DNA of 64,000 bases from Radiobacillus deserti. Its GTDB lineage: Bacteria; Bacillota; Bacilli; Bacillales; Amphibacillaceae. The notes under the pieces were generated by a model. The model did no database searches and was not told where the DNA came from. It was given only the letters and a program-made list of their open reading frames with translations. Both the position numbers and the translations under genes were made by a program. This document shows positions 9,700 through 18,034 of the stretch, piece after piece. Location: positions 1,736,001 through 1,800,000 of the forward strand of contig NZ_CP041666.1 of the NCBI RefSeq assembly GCF_007301515.1, in the 5' to 3' direction. Position 1 is the first letter of the stretch. The number at the start of each line of letters is the position of its first letter.

Positions 9700-9786
9700 A
9701 CTTAAAATCACTTAAATTAACTTAAAGTAATTGCTTGTTGCACAAACATTACTTATAATTACTTATAAAACATTGTATATACTTAA
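9700..9786 (+). promoter_or_regulatory. Promoter of the DeoR gene within helically phased ACTTA repeats
   Basis: ACTTAAAATC, ACTTAAATTA and ACTTAAAGTA start at 9700, 9710 and 9720. ACTTATAATT and ACTTATAAAA start at 9751 and 9761, and another ACTTAAAGG at 9781. All are in register with a 10-bp turn. A sigma-A-type promoter fits inside them: -35 TTGCTT at 9731-9736, 17-bp spacer, and -10 TATAAT at 9754-9759 within one repeat. The arrangement suggests an autoregulatory operator array for the DeoR protein encoded just downstream. Confidence 0.55.
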
Positions 9787-9799
9787 AGGAGAGAGACCT

Positions 9800-10567
9800 G
9801 TGTATCAGGAAGAGCGAATCATCTCCATCATGAACTACTTAAAAAAACATAACCGAATCAGTGTTGAGAATATTTGCTCCTTATTTAACGTTTCTCGAGA
9901 TACGGCACGGCGTGATTTAGTGAAGTTGGAAGAACTAGGTGAGATTGTGCGAACTCGGGGAGGAGCAATCTTACCGAGCTCGCCTTCTCAACCAGTAGCA
10001 GATTATACGAGTCGTTTGAAAGTAGGATCTCATCAAAAGAAAGAAATTGGTAGAAAAGCTGCGAGTTTAGTCAAGCCTGGAGACAAAATCATATTGGATG
10101 CTTCAACGACAGTTCAATCTTGCGCAGAACAAATTGGACCTGTCCCATGTACAATTATTACGAATTCTATAAACCAGGCAGATATTTTATCATCCAATCA
10201 CGTGGCGAACATTTTTTTATTGGGTGGTATGCTTGAAAAACAGCATCGATTTTTATACGGTGCATCCGTTTTAGAGAAGCTTTCGAGCTACTATGTGGAT
10301 AAAGCATTTATTGGTGTAGTAGGAATTTCAGAACAAGGTTTGACCATCGCGCAAGAGGAAGATGGCATGGTGAAAAGGAAAGTTATCCAACAAGCGAAAC
10401 AAGTCATTGTACTTGCTGATCATACTAAAATTGGGGTAACAGATTTTTATCAGTTTGCTACGTTGGATGAAGTGGATTTACTTATAACTGATCAAACACC
10501 AGATAAATATTTTCAAGATTTATTAGAGGCTAATCATGTGGAGTTACTTGTAACGGAACAAGAATAA
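9800..10567 (+). CDS. DeoR-family transcriptional regulator
   Basis: 255 residues. The N-terminal winged helix (EERIISIMNYLKKHNRISVE, then LFNVSRDTARRDLVKLEELG) is the classic DeoR DNA-binding head. The rest is a DeoRC sugar-phosphate sensor domain with KPGDKIILDASTT, a DKAFIGV motif and ADHTKIG. I start it at GTG 9800, which follows AAAGGAGAG at 9785-9793, rather than further upstream where the frame would run through the promoter. No sugar operon is adjacent on the same strand, so its target is not evident beyond probable self-control. Confidence 0.9.
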   Translation: MYQEERIISIMNYLKKHNRISVENICSLFNVSRDTARRDLVKLEELGEIVRTRGGAILPSSPSQPVADYTSRLKVGSHQKKEIGRKAASLVKPGDKIILDASTTVQSCAEQIGPVPCTIITNSINQADILSSNHVANIFLLGGMLEKQHRFLYGASVLEKLSSYYVDKAFIGVVGISEQGLTIAQEEDGMVKRKVIQQAKQVIVLADHTKIGVTDFYQFATLDEVDLLITDQTPDKYFQDLLEANHVELLVTEQE

Positions 10568-10625
10568 ATGTAGGAGTTAATAGGCGTAACTTGCAAAAGG
10601 CGTAACTATTAGGGTATGCGGTGGG

Positions 10626-10665
10626 AAAGAATCCAGGGATTAACCTGGATTCTTATTTTTTTCTT
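10626..10665 (+). terminator. Intrinsic terminator of the DeoR gene, overlapping the convergent BCCT stop
   Basis: AAGAATCCAGG and CCTGGATTCTT form an 11-bp stem with a T-rich tail. The loop contains the stop codon of the opposite-strand BCCT gene, so the last BCCT codons encode one arm of the stem. A near-perfect direct repeat GGCGTAACT lies just upstream (about 10577 and 10594). Confidence 0.75.
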
Positions 10666-12136
10666 TAGATAGTGCTTTAAAAAGAGAAATGCTCATGACA
10701 ATGAGGATGGCCGTAAACGGTAGTGCAGAAAGTAAGGAAGCGGTTTGTAACCCTTGTAAGCCACTGCTAATAATAAGTACAATCGAAATAGCGGCCATCA
10801 AGATCCCCCAAATAATTTTGACAAACATTCCAGGATTTAGGCTTCCGTTTGTTGTTAGCATTGCCAATACAAACGTTGCTGAATCTGCTGATGTAATCAA
10901 AAATGTAAAGATCAGCAAAATCGCTAGCACAGAAAGAAGACCGGTTAACGGAAAGTAATCAAATGTTTTAAAAAGCGCACTCGTGATATCTTTGTCTACT
11001 GCTTCGGCGATATTCGTGCCATTAAACAAATCAAGGTGAAGTGCGGAGCCTCCGAAAATCGAAATCCATATAATCGCAATTAACGGAGGGACGATTAACA
11101 CGCCAATAACAAATTCTCGGATTGTTCTCCCTTTAGACACACGCGCAACAAAGGATCCAACAAAAGGAGACCAAGCGATTGCCCATGCCCAATAAAAAAC
11201 AGTCCAATCTCGGACCCAAGTTCCACCCTTATATGGGGTTAAACGTAGGCTATACACGATAAAATCTTGGATGTAGTCTCCAATGCCGAGCGTCAAGGTT
11301 TTTAATATGAATGCTGTTGGACCTAGTATGAGTACAACAACCATTAATAACAGAGCTAACCCAAGGTTCAGGTTGCTTAAATATTTAATTCCTTTATTCA
11401 ATCCCGTCGTTGAAGAAGCTAAATACAAACCAAGCAAAATTACTGTGATTATGATTTGAATGGTTGCGTTATTGGGAATATTAAATACATAATTCATTCC
11501 ACCATTAATCTGTAAAATTCCCATACCTAGGGATGTAGCAACACCCATTACAGTAGCTATGACGGCCAAAATTTCAATGGTTTGGCGCAATGCTGTTTTA
11601 TCTTTATTTCCTATTAGAGGGTTAAAGGTAGTGCTCACTAAACCATTTTCTTCTTTTCGAAATTGAAAATAGGCAATTGCTAGACCTACTAATGCAAACA
11701 CAGACCATTGATGCACTCCCCAATGGAAGAAGGAGTAATGCATGGCTAAACGTGCTGCTTCAGGTGTTAAACGTGTTTCTCCTAAAGGGGGATGAAAGAA
11801 GTGACTTAACGGTTCTGCAATCCCCCAGAATACAAGTCCAACTCCAAACCCTGCACTAAATAGCATACCGATCCATGTAAAGAATGGATAGTCTGGTTTT
11901 GAATCATCTTTTCCTAGTCTAATCTTACCATATTTGGAAAAGGCTAAGAAGAGAAGGAAAATAATGAAAAACATCACGGATAGTAAGTAAAACCAACTGA
12001 AATTTCGTGTGGTAAAGCCAAATATAAGAGATGCTTGGGTCTCTAATGCTTGTGGGAAAATAGCCCCCCAGACAACGAACAATGTGATAATAATCGCAGA
12101 TATCCAAAAGACTGGATTTTGTGATTGTCTTTTCAT
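10640..12136 (-). CDS. BCCT family betaine/compatible-solute transporter
   Basis: 498 residues, about twelve membrane spans. Characteristic are SAGFGVGLVFWGIAEPLSHF near residue 93, the tryptophan-rich signature FYWAWAIAWSPFVGSFVARV near residue 320 and KGRTIREF after it. The protein imports betaine-type osmolytes with sodium. The start is ATG 12136 behind AAGGAGG at seven bases, not the in-frame codon at 12157. The C-terminal tail after the last span is very short, unlike long osmosensory tails of BetP-type carriers. OpuD/BetL-like by overall sequence; the exact substrate cannot be fixed. Confidence 0.9.
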   Translation of the reverse strand: MKRQSQNPVFWISAIIITLFVVWGAIFPQALETQASLIFGFTTRNFSWFYLLSVMFFIIFLLFLAFSKYGKIRLGKDDSKPDYPFFTWIGMLFSAGFGVGLVFWGIAEPLSHFFHPPLGETRLTPEAARLAMHYSFFHWGVHQWSVFALVGLAIAYFQFRKEENGLVSTTFNPLIGNKDKTALRQTIEILAVIATVMGVATSLGMGILQINGGMNYVFNIPNNATIQIIITVILLGLYLASSTTGLNKGIKYLSNLNLGLALLLMVVVLILGPTAFILKTLTLGIGDYIQDFIVYSLRLTPYKGGTWVRDWTVFYWAWAIAWSPFVGSFVARVSKGRTIREFVIGVLIVPPLIAIIWISIFGGSALHLDLFNGTNIAEAVDKDITSALFKTFDYFPLTGLLSVLAILLIFTFLITSADSATFVLAMLTTNGSLNPGMFVKIIWGILMAAISIVLIISSGLQGLQTASLLSALPFTAILIVMSISLFKALSKEKNKNPG

Positions 12137-12232
12137 CTTTAAACCTCCTTCATACAAACTAGTTATAGTATGAGTGAAGAAGGCTTAAATATTCTTATGT
12201 AAGCGAGGGCTGCTTGTGGCCCTCTTTTATTC

Positions 12233-12517
12233 TTAAAATGGACCAGGACCAAATCCGTATCCATAGCCATAAGGACGCGGACGAGGTCTAGGACGTGGGC
12301 GAGGACCAAAACCGTATCCATAACTAGGACCGTATCCATAGCCATAGCCAGGACGAGGACGCCCCCAATACCCACCATAATAATTATTTTCAAAAAGTTC
12401 TCCGCCTAAATAGCCAAGTCCTAAGCCAACTAAGCCTGCACCAACAGGTCCTATTCCGTAACGTTCGTCTTCCACATTTGCAGCTGGGTGATATCCATGT
12501 AAATGATGCTGATACAT
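12233..12517 (-). CDS. Gly/Tyr/Arg-Pro-rich low-complexity protein
   Basis: 94 residues. A short His-rich start (MYQHHLHGYHPAANVEDERYG) is followed by a hydrophobic glycine-zipper-like segment GPVGAGLVGLGLGYLGGELF (about residues 24-43). The tail is built from GYGYG units and an uninterrupted Arg-Pro run of five RP pairs. A strong ribosome site AAAGGAG precedes the ATG. Similar short proteins in bacilli are usually annotated hypothetical or spore-coat-like. I cannot assign a function, and envelope or coat association is only a guess from composition. Confidence 0.7.
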   Translation of the reverse strand: MYQHHLHGYHPAANVEDERYGIGPVGAGLVGLGLGYLGGELFENNYYGGYWGRPRPGYGYGYGPSYGYGFGPRPRPRPRPRPYGYGYGFGPGPF

Positions 12518-12685
12518 ATATCTCTTTCTCCTTTCTACGCTGTTCCCACTTTTGGGGAGTATCTATTGGTTTATGCATGATTATCATATGATATAGGTCA
12601 GATGGCGTAACGGACATCCACCCAGATTTAACAATGTTCCGAAATGAATAAATAAACAAATACAATAATAAATATAAATGTGTTT

Positions 12686-12699
12686 AGTTAGCGCTTTCA
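12686..12699 (+). promoter_or_regulatory. Possible CcpA site (cre) upstream of ilvA
   Basis: AGTTAGCGCTTTCA matches the cre consensus TGWAANCGNTNWCA at most positions, including the CG core and the whole right half. It lies about 110 bp upstream of the ilvA start. CcpA control of branched-chain amino acid genes is known in B. subtilis. Site function here is inference. Confidence 0.35.
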
Positions 12700-12807
12700 T
12701 TGTCAAATCAATAAAAAGCATTAAATTTTGAAAATTCTTAGTTTTCTATTCTATTCATTTGTGTTAGTATGAGTCTAACAATTTTAGAGGGTAGGAAGGG
12801 TAAGCTG

Positions 12808-14067
12808 ATGAGTACAAAATTAAAATCCATTGATGTTAAGGACATTATCATTGCACATCAAAACTTAAAGGATATAGTGGTTAAAACACCGTTACAGAAA
12901 GACACAATTTTATCCGAACGGTACAATTGTAATGTGTATTTAAAGCGGGAAGACCTTCAGGTTGTTCGCTCTTTTAAAATTCGTGGAGCATACAATTTCA
13001 TGCAAAGTCTCACAAGTGAAGAGCTTCAAAACGGAGTAGTATGCGCCAGTGCTGGTAACCATGCCCAAGGAGTTGCTTATTCCTGTAAAGCATTGGGAGT
13101 TAATGGAAAAATATTTATGCCTACGACGACACCAAGACAAAAGGTTTCGAGAGTAGAATTTTTCGGTGGCCCATTTGTGGACATTATTTTAACTGGAGAT
13201 ACGTTTGACGATTCCTATCAAGAAGCAGTAGCTTATTGTGAAGAGCATACTATGCAATTCATTCATCCTTTCGATGACTATAGAACGATTACTGGCCAAG
13301 GGACAATTGCTTTAGAAATTTTAGAAAGTATGGATGAACCAATTGATCATATTTTTATGGGGATTGGTGGAGGTGGACTGATTTCTGGAATCGGATCTTA
13401 TTTTAAACATATAAGTCCCGATACAAAAGTGATTGGCGTAGAGCCTGCTGGGGCGCCTAGTATGCATGCATCCCTACAAGCGAATAAGGTAGTGCGCCTG
13501 GACAAAATTGATAAATTTGTAGATGGAGCAAGTGTCAAGCAAGTCGGAAATTTATCGTTCGATATTGCGAAGGATATTATTGATGATATCGTTCTCGTAC
13601 CAGAAGGGAAAATTAGTACGACGATTGTGGACTTGTATAGTGAAAATGCCATTGTAGCAGAACCCGCTGGTGCTTTACCAGTTGCAGCTTTGGATTTTTA
13701 CAAGGACCAGATTAAAGGGAAAAACATTGTCTGTGTTGTTTCCGGAGGGAACAATGACCTAGATCGCATGCAAGAAATCAAAGAGCGTTCTTTAATATTT
13801 GAAGGCTACAAACATTACTTTATCGTAAACTTTCCACAACGAGCTGGTGCTCTAAGAGAGTTCATGGACGAAGTCTTAGGAGAAACGGATGATATTACTC
13901 GTTTTGAATATACGAAGAAAAACAATCGAGATAAAGGCCCCGTACTAGTCGGAATTGAATTAAAACACAGAAGTGATTATGAACCACTAATCAATCGTAT
14001 GAATAAAAAAGGGTTTACTTACATTGAAATCAACAAGGATCAAGATTTATTTAATCTATTGATTTGA
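12808..14067 (+). CDS. ilvA: Threonine dehydratase (biosynthetic)
   Basis: 419 residues. It deaminates threonine to 2-oxobutyrate, the first committed step to isoleucine. The PLP-lysine motif is SFKIRGAYN near residue 52, with CASAGNHAQGVA and the glycine loop FMGIGGGGLISG following. A single C-terminal ACT-like regulatory domain begins near residue 330 (HYFIVNFPQRAGALREFMDE), as in Bacillus IlvA and shorter than the two-ACT E. coli form. I use ATG 12808, eight bases after AGGAAGG, rather than the upstream ATG at 12769. Confidence 0.95.
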   Translation: MSTKLKSIDVKDIIIAHQNLKDIVVKTPLQKDTILSERYNCNVYLKREDLQVVRSFKIRGAYNFMQSLTSEELQNGVVCASAGNHAQGVAYSCKALGVNGKIFMPTTTPRQKVSRVEFFGGPFVDIILTGDTFDDSYQEAVAYCEEHTMQFIHPFDDYRTITGQGTIALEILESMDEPIDHIFMGIGGGGLISGIGSYFKHISPDTKVIGVEPAGAPSMHASLQANKVVRLDKIDKFVDGASVKQVGNLSFDIAKDIIDDIVLVPEGKISTTIVDLYSENAIVAEPAGALPVAALDFYKDQIKGKNIVCVVSGGNNDLDRMQEIKERSLIFEGYKHYFIVNFPQRAGALREFMDEVLGETDDITRFEYTKKNNRDKGPVLVGIELKHRSDYEPLINRMNKKGFTYIEINKDQDLFNLLI

Positions 14068-14389
14068 TGGTGGAATTTTCCTCTTGAGTTTCACATAGGA
14101 AAGGAGTAAGATAAGAGTACAAGCTGCGATGCTCGTAATGTTAGTAAAGTTTTAACCTTTATACGGATATAGGGAGTTTTACATCAAGTCATAGATGACA
14201 AGCCTTCATTGCGTAGAGGACGTCAGAATATGGTTTTGCGAACACCCACTTAGATAAGTGGTCGTTTAAAACTTTCTTCATACATGTTACGGCAATTGTG
14301 GCCTGTCTATAATTAGTCATAAACACCAGTCCTTTACAAGGGCTGGTTTTTCTTTTTAAAAAAGATTGCATATATGAGACATTTAAACT
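14068..14389. other. Gap between ilvA and the hydrolase operon
   Basis: No supported gene. It contains a hairpin ACCCACTTAGATAAGTGGT near 14246 and a terminator near 14327. A 60-codon minus-strand frame runs through both hairpins, lacks a convincing ribosome site and resembles nothing I know. Confidence 0.5.
14324..14353 (+). terminator. Intrinsic terminator downstream of ilvA
   Basis: ACCAGTCCTT pairs with AAGGGCTGGT around TACA, followed by TTTTCTTTTT. Confidence 0.7.
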
Positions 14390-14417
14390 ATATTATCATT
14401 ATTAATAATGATAATAT
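14390..14417. promoter_or_regulatory. 28-bp perfect palindrome, candidate operator
   Basis: Each half is ATATTATCATTATT and its exact reverse complement, with no spacer. It ends five bases before the ribosome site of the downstream hydrolase gene. The hexamer units (ATTATC, GATAAT) recall Fur-type boxes, but the halves point the opposite way from the usual TGATAATNATTATCA arrangement. The HTH regulator at the end of the same operon is a plausible ligand-responsive partner. Confidence 0.5.
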
Positions 14418-14437
14418 TTCCGGAAAGGAAGAAAACC

Positions 14438-15406
14438 ATGATTGAACAAATAGTTCAGGTTTACAGCCAAACAAAGCTAGAAGGGACATTAACATATCCA
14501 GACCAAACAAAGGAGAAGTATCCTGCTTTGTTAATCATACCTGGAACAGGCACACTCAACCGTGATGGAAATGACCCTAAGGGGAAATTAGAACTACATT
14601 TATATAAACAGCTTGCAACTTTTTTCTCGAATCTTGGCTTTATAACATTAAGATATGATAAGCGTGGTGTTGGTAAAAGTGAAGGGGAACATATTCGTAC
14701 AGGATTTTGGGATTTGGTGGATGACGCAGAAGTTGCGTTAGACTATCTACATACACAATCTAAGATTGATTCCGATACTATTTTTGTTTTAGGACATAGT
14801 GAAGGTAGTACCCTTGCCCCTGCGCTTTATGCTCGCAAACCGTTTGCTGGAATGATTTTACTGGCTGGAGGCGGTGAGAAGCTAGAAGAAGCATTAAATC
14901 GTCAACGAAGGTTGGCGTTAGAGCAACTCCAACAAAGTAAAGGATTTAAGGGGAAACTCATTAAGTGGTTACATGTCATAGAAAAAGACGAAAAGAAAAA
15001 CAAGGAGCTCATGGAAAAAATTAAAGCATCTAACACGGATTTTATCCGAATTCAAGGATTCTTTAAGTTTCCCGCAAAATGGATGCGGGAGCATTTAGCT
15101 TACGACTTATTTGAAGATTTGAAGAAGGTGAAGTGTCCAGTACTTGCCATTACAGGGGATAAAGATTTTCAAGCAGATGCTTCTAAGTTGGAGCGGCTTC
15201 CTGAATATGTGCAAGGACCAGTAGACATTCATACGATTGAGGACATGGATCATTCTATGAAGGAATACAAGAAACCAATTGATGTATCTAACTTTAAAAA
15301 GGATTACATAGCAAATGCAAATAAGGACATTCATCCAGAAGCTCAAGTCCTCTTAAAAAAATGGGTAGGTTACCAATTAGAGGGAGAGGTAGCTCATGGT
15401 AAGTAG
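14438..15406 (+). CDS. Alpha/beta hydrolase
   Basis: 322 residues. The family elements are PALLIIPGTGTLNRDGND with the oxyanion-hole glycine region, LGFITLRYDKRGVGKSEG, the nucleophile elbow LGHSEGS near residue 126, VKCPVLAITGDKDFQA for the acid and DMDHSMKEY for the histidine. It is a serine hydrolase of the dienelactone/peptidase S9-like group. Start ATG 14438 follows GGAAAGGAAG; the longer frame to 14408 would begin inside the palindrome. Its last 11 bases overlap the YhfC-type gene, so the two are co-translated. Substrate unknown. Confidence 0.88.
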   Translation: MIEQIVQVYSQTKLEGTLTYPDQTKEKYPALLIIPGTGTLNRDGNDPKGKLELHLYKQLATFFSNLGFITLRYDKRGVGKSEGEHIRTGFWDLVDDAEVALDYLHTQSKIDSDTIFVLGHSEGSTLAPALYARKPFAGMILLAGGGEKLEEALNRQRRLALEQLQQSKGFKGKLIKWLHVIEKDEKKNKELMEKIKASNTDFIRIQGFFKFPAKWMREHLAYDLFEDLKKVKCPVLAITGDKDFQADASKLERLPEYVQGPVDIHTIEDMDHSMKEYKKPIDVSNFKKDYIANANKDIHPEAQVLLKKWVGYQLEGEVAHGK

Positions 15407-16178
15407 TGTTCAATTTGCAGGAATCATCTTACAGGCTCTAATTGTAGTAGGATTTGTAGTTGCACTTTTTATTTACTTAAAAAAGAAAAATTATGTGTCC
15501 TGGAAGGCAATTGGAATTGGTATTCTCATTTTCTTTTTATTCTCGCAAATTTTAGAAAAAATTCTACATGTGGCTGTATTAGATTCGAGCGGAACCGCAT
15601 TAAAATGGACTAATAATCCTTATGTATTTATGTTGTATGGTGGTTTAGCAGCAGGTGTATTTGAAGAGATAGGGCGCTATCTGGGATTTAAATGGCTTCT
15701 TAAAAATCATCATTCCTTTAAAGATGGACTCTCTTTAGGTTTTGGGCATGGTGGGTTTGAAGCATTATTGATTGCAGGGTTAGGGGCAATCAATAGCTTT
15801 GTCATTGCTACCATGATTAATTCCGGCCAATTGGATAATCTGGTTGGTGCAGGGGTGACGGCTGATAATCTAAAAACGATTAAGGATCAGGTTGTGAATA
15901 CTAGCTTTTTTGATTTCATGTTAGGTGGCATAGAACGTATCCCTGCATTGCTGATGCATATAGCACTCAGTCTGCTCGTCCTCTATGGGGTTCATAAAGG
16001 ATTTAGATTTGTCCTGTACGCGATTGCGATTCACGCATTTGTAGATTTTGCACCAGCACTATACCAAGCAGGGGTGATAACGAATCTTTGGCTTTTAGAG
16101 ATATATTTATTATTAATCGGTGTGGCTTTCTACTTTGGTATAAAGCGTTTAAAAACAGCATTTCATGATTTAACCTAA
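15396..16178 (+). CDS. YhfC-family intramembrane metalloprotease
   Basis: 260 residues, seven to eight predicted membrane spans. The conserved polar motifs expected inside the bilayer are present: FEEIGRYLGF near residue 89, GFGHGGFEALL near residue 112 and AIAIHAFVDFAPAL near residue 208. These Glu/His/Asp clusters define the YhfC/CPBP-like group of putative intramembrane proteases. It overlaps the upstream hydrolase and is followed after 15 bases by an HTH regulator. The three genes form one operon. Confidence 0.8.
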   Translation: MVSSVQFAGIILQALIVVGFVVALFIYLKKKNYVSWKAIGIGILIFFLFSQILEKILHVAVLDSSGTALKWTNNPYVFMLYGGLAAGVFEEIGRYLGFKWLLKNHHSFKDGLSLGFGHGGFEALLIAGLGAINSFVIATMINSGQLDNLVGAGVTADNLKTIKDQVVNTSFFDFMLGGIERIPALLMHIALSLLVLYGVHKGFRFVLYAIAIHAFVDFAPALYQAGVITNLWLLEIYLLLIGVAFYFGIKRLKTAFHDLT

Positions 16179-16193
16179 AAAGAGGTGACCGGG

Positions 16194-16730
16194 TTGAAAG
16201 AGTCAAAAGCCGATTTGTTGTTACATCCTGTTCGGATGAGGATCGTTCAATCCTTAATAAACGGTACTGGATTGACCGTACAACAGATGCAGCAACGATT
16301 ACCAGATATTCCACAAGCATCCTTCTATCGCCATTTAAAGAAATTAGTAGAAGGAAACATTATTCACGTGTTGGAAGAGCATCAAGTACGTGGAACAGTC
16401 GAAAAGGTGTACGGCATTCACAATGAGGCAATCCATGTCGGACCGAAGGATATGAAACATGTAAGTAAAGAGGAGCACATGGCCATGTTTATGAAATATA
16501 TGGTGACTGTTTTAACGGATTTTGAGCGGTATATGAATCAGGTAGATGCAGATTTAGTAAAAGACATGGCTGGATACCGGCAAGCTTCTTTTTATGCAAC
16601 GGACGATGAATATGTTTCGTTCCTACAAACAATGGGAGCTGCTCTTCGAACACTAATCGATAATAATCCAGGAGAAGGCCGCAAAAAAAGAACTTTGTCC
16701 ACCATCGTCACAACGGATCATTCCTCGTGA
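16194..16730 (+). CDS. ArsR-like helix-turn-helix regulator
   Basis: 178 residues. The N-terminal winged helix reads LLLHPVRMRIVQSLINGTGL and then IPQASFYRHLKKLVEGNIIHV, a typical ArsR/PadR-like head. The C-terminal part is predicted helical and unassigned. AAAGAGGTGA at 16180-16188 is an excellent ribosome site for TTG 16194; the GTG at 16185 lies within it and is unlikely to be used. As the last gene of the hydrolase-YhfC operon it probably controls that operon. Confidence 0.8.
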   Translation: MKESKADLLLHPVRMRIVQSLINGTGLTVQQMQQRLPDIPQASFYRHLKKLVEGNIIHVLEEHQVRGTVEKVYGIHNEAIHVGPKDMKHVSKEEHMAMFMKYMVTVLTDFERYMNQVDADLVKDMAGYRQASFYATDDEYVSFLQTMGAALRTLIDNNPGEGRKKRTLSTIVTTDHSS

Positions 16731-16776
16731 ATATTGTATAGAAAACGTAACATCCTATGCATAGGGGGTGTTCAGC

Positions 16777-17028
16777 GTGGATCAAAACTTACAGTACTTA
16801 CATGAGGTTTTATCTAACTACACAGAATCACATCAGGCTGTTTATGACATTGATCAAAACATGATGGAGCATGGTTACTCTAGCGAGGAATTATTCGTTC
16901 GCAATCTGACGGAAGAGCAGTCTCGAATACTTCGTGAAATTATTAGTAAAGAAATGAATCATGCTAGTGAATCAGGAGATTTTGAAAGAAGTTATCAATT
17001 GAATCGAGTGTTTGAAATATTATATTAA
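16777..17028 (+). CDS. Small acidic hypothetical protein
   Basis: 83 residues, soluble, rich in Glu, Asn and Tyr with no recognised domain. The start is GTG 16777, eight bases behind AGGGGG; the in-frame GTG at 16768 overlaps that site. It is followed at once by a strong terminator, so it may be a monocistronic gene or the last of the upstream operon (46 bases away). I do not recognise a family. Confidence 0.65.
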   Translation: MDQNLQYLHEVLSNYTESHQAVYDIDQNMMEHGYSSEELFVRNLTEEQSRILREIISKEMNHASESGDFERSYQLNRVFEILY

Positions 17029-17060
17029 CAAAAAGAAGCGCTAATTGCGCTTCTTTTTAG
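17029..17060 (+). terminator. Intrinsic terminator
   Basis: AAAAAGAAGCGC and GCGCTTCTTTTT form a 12-bp stem around TAATT, immediately after the stop of the small gene. Confidence 0.9.
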
Positions 17061-17142
17061 TAAGTAAAGTAAAGCTAATAACTAAAAAATGTAAAACCAT
17101 TTCATTTCTATTTCTTCGTCAATAGGAATAGAGGGGATAAGG

Positions 17143-17387
17143 ATGAGTATGCTTTATTTCTTTTAGGCATTTTGGGTTTATAATGTATTTATCATGATTC
17201 CCATTCCATACACGTATATTGTCGGGGGAAAAGAAGAAAGGAACGAAAAAATACAAGCCAGGAAGAATATTATGAAAAGATGTCCTTTCAGGAAGAAGTA
17301 GGACATTTTAATGTGCATGGAAACGTATTGAATATACCATCTATTCTTATTGCGCAACTCATTTGTAAATTAAAGCATAAAAATTAA
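17143..17387 (+). pseudogene. Decayed small membrane-protein gene
   Basis: ATG 17143, behind GAGGGG, opens MSMLYFF, meets TAG, then continues in frame as AFWVYNVFIMIPIPYTYIVG. In the +1-shifted frame the sequence goes on as TSQEEYYEKMSFQEEVGHFN and GNVLNIPSILIAQLICKLKH to a stop at 17387. One nonsense codon and one frameshift thus separate a membrane anchor from a conserved-looking tail of a protein of about 80 residues. The layout recalls the small bacillar DUF3949 family, but that is from memory. It overlaps the convergent gene's last codon. Confidence 0.45.
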
Positions 17388-17941
17388 TGAAAATGCTTCT
17401 TGATTGGCTCGAACTCGAACAGGTTTCCTTCGTATATGAGTTCGAGTTGTTTACATTGCCGAAAGTCTTCAGGTGTAATGAGAGCCGGTAGTTTATCCCA
17501 TAATCGAATACCTGATCGGTTTAATATTTCTGCTACAAATTGGGAACAGAAGTAAGAGTTACTAAATTCAATTGGTTCATTGATCGAAACGCCTAGTACA
17601 CCAAGTATATTATAAATAAATTTTTCTCCGTTACGAATAAAGACATCTAACACCCTTCTCATTTTGTCGACTTGCCGAGTGGTTACCTCTAGCTGATAAA
17701 TGACGCAAGTGGTCTCTGGAAACTTGCTATAAGTACCTGTCATTACATCCTCTTTTACAAATCCTCCTGTTAAGGGGTTGTTAGGCTTTTTTCTCCCAAA
17801 GCTATACATGTCGGTTAATTCCTTATTAAAGGAAATCGAAGCATGATTATATGGAGCTTTTGTGTATCGTTTTATTAACGAAGTGAATAACGTTCCTGTA
17901 TCTGTAAGCAAAATATATACAAACGATTTTTCTTCCGTCAT
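17384..17941 (-). CDS. NlpC/P60-superfamily (YiiX/YycO-like) putative cysteine hydrolase
   Basis: 185 residues without a signal peptide. YNHASISFNKELTDMYSFGR near residue 31 supplies a histidine, and NSYFCSQFVAEIL near residue 129 supplies a cysteine. Order H before C is the circularly permuted papain-like arrangement of the YiiX/YaeF-type NlpC/P60 group. The C-terminus PALITPEDFRQC is also common in this group. Likely an amide- or thioester-cleaving enzyme; the substrate is unknown. Convergent with a decayed gene whose stop it overlaps. Confidence 0.65.
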   Translation of the reverse strand: MTEEKSFVYILLTDTGTLFTSLIKRYTKAPYNHASISFNKELTDMYSFGRKKPNNPLTGGFVKEDVMTGTYSKFPETTCVIYQLEVTTRQVDKMRRVLDVFIRNGEKFIYNILGVLGVSINEPIEFSNSYFCSQFVAEILNRSGIRLWDKLPALITPEDFRQCKQLELIYEGNLFEFEPIKKHFH

Positions 17942-18034
17942 TTTGATTTCCCTCTTTTAAAAAGTATCAAACTCCCTTATCCTGTAATTATACAGGAAGA
18001 ATTTACTATATCCTACTGATGGAGCGAAAAAATT

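Noticed and set aside
12163..12393. 76-codon minus-strand frame rich in MDTVLV repeats
   Set aside because: It is the shifted-frame shadow of the GYGYG repeats in the 12233-12517 gene.
12390..12665. 91-codon minus-strand frame upstream of the Gly-rich protein
   Set aside because: No ribosome site; it overlaps the better supported gene in another frame.
12721..12735. CodY-like box AATTTTGAAAATT upstream of ilvA
   Set aside because: It lacks the two central bases of the AATTTTCWGAAAATT consensus; in-register alignment gives at least four mismatches.
14189..14371. 60-codon minus-strand frame between ilvA and the hydrolase operon
   Set aside because: It runs through two hairpins including the terminator, has no good ribosome site and matches no family I know. 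It could be a transposase scrap, but nothing supports that.
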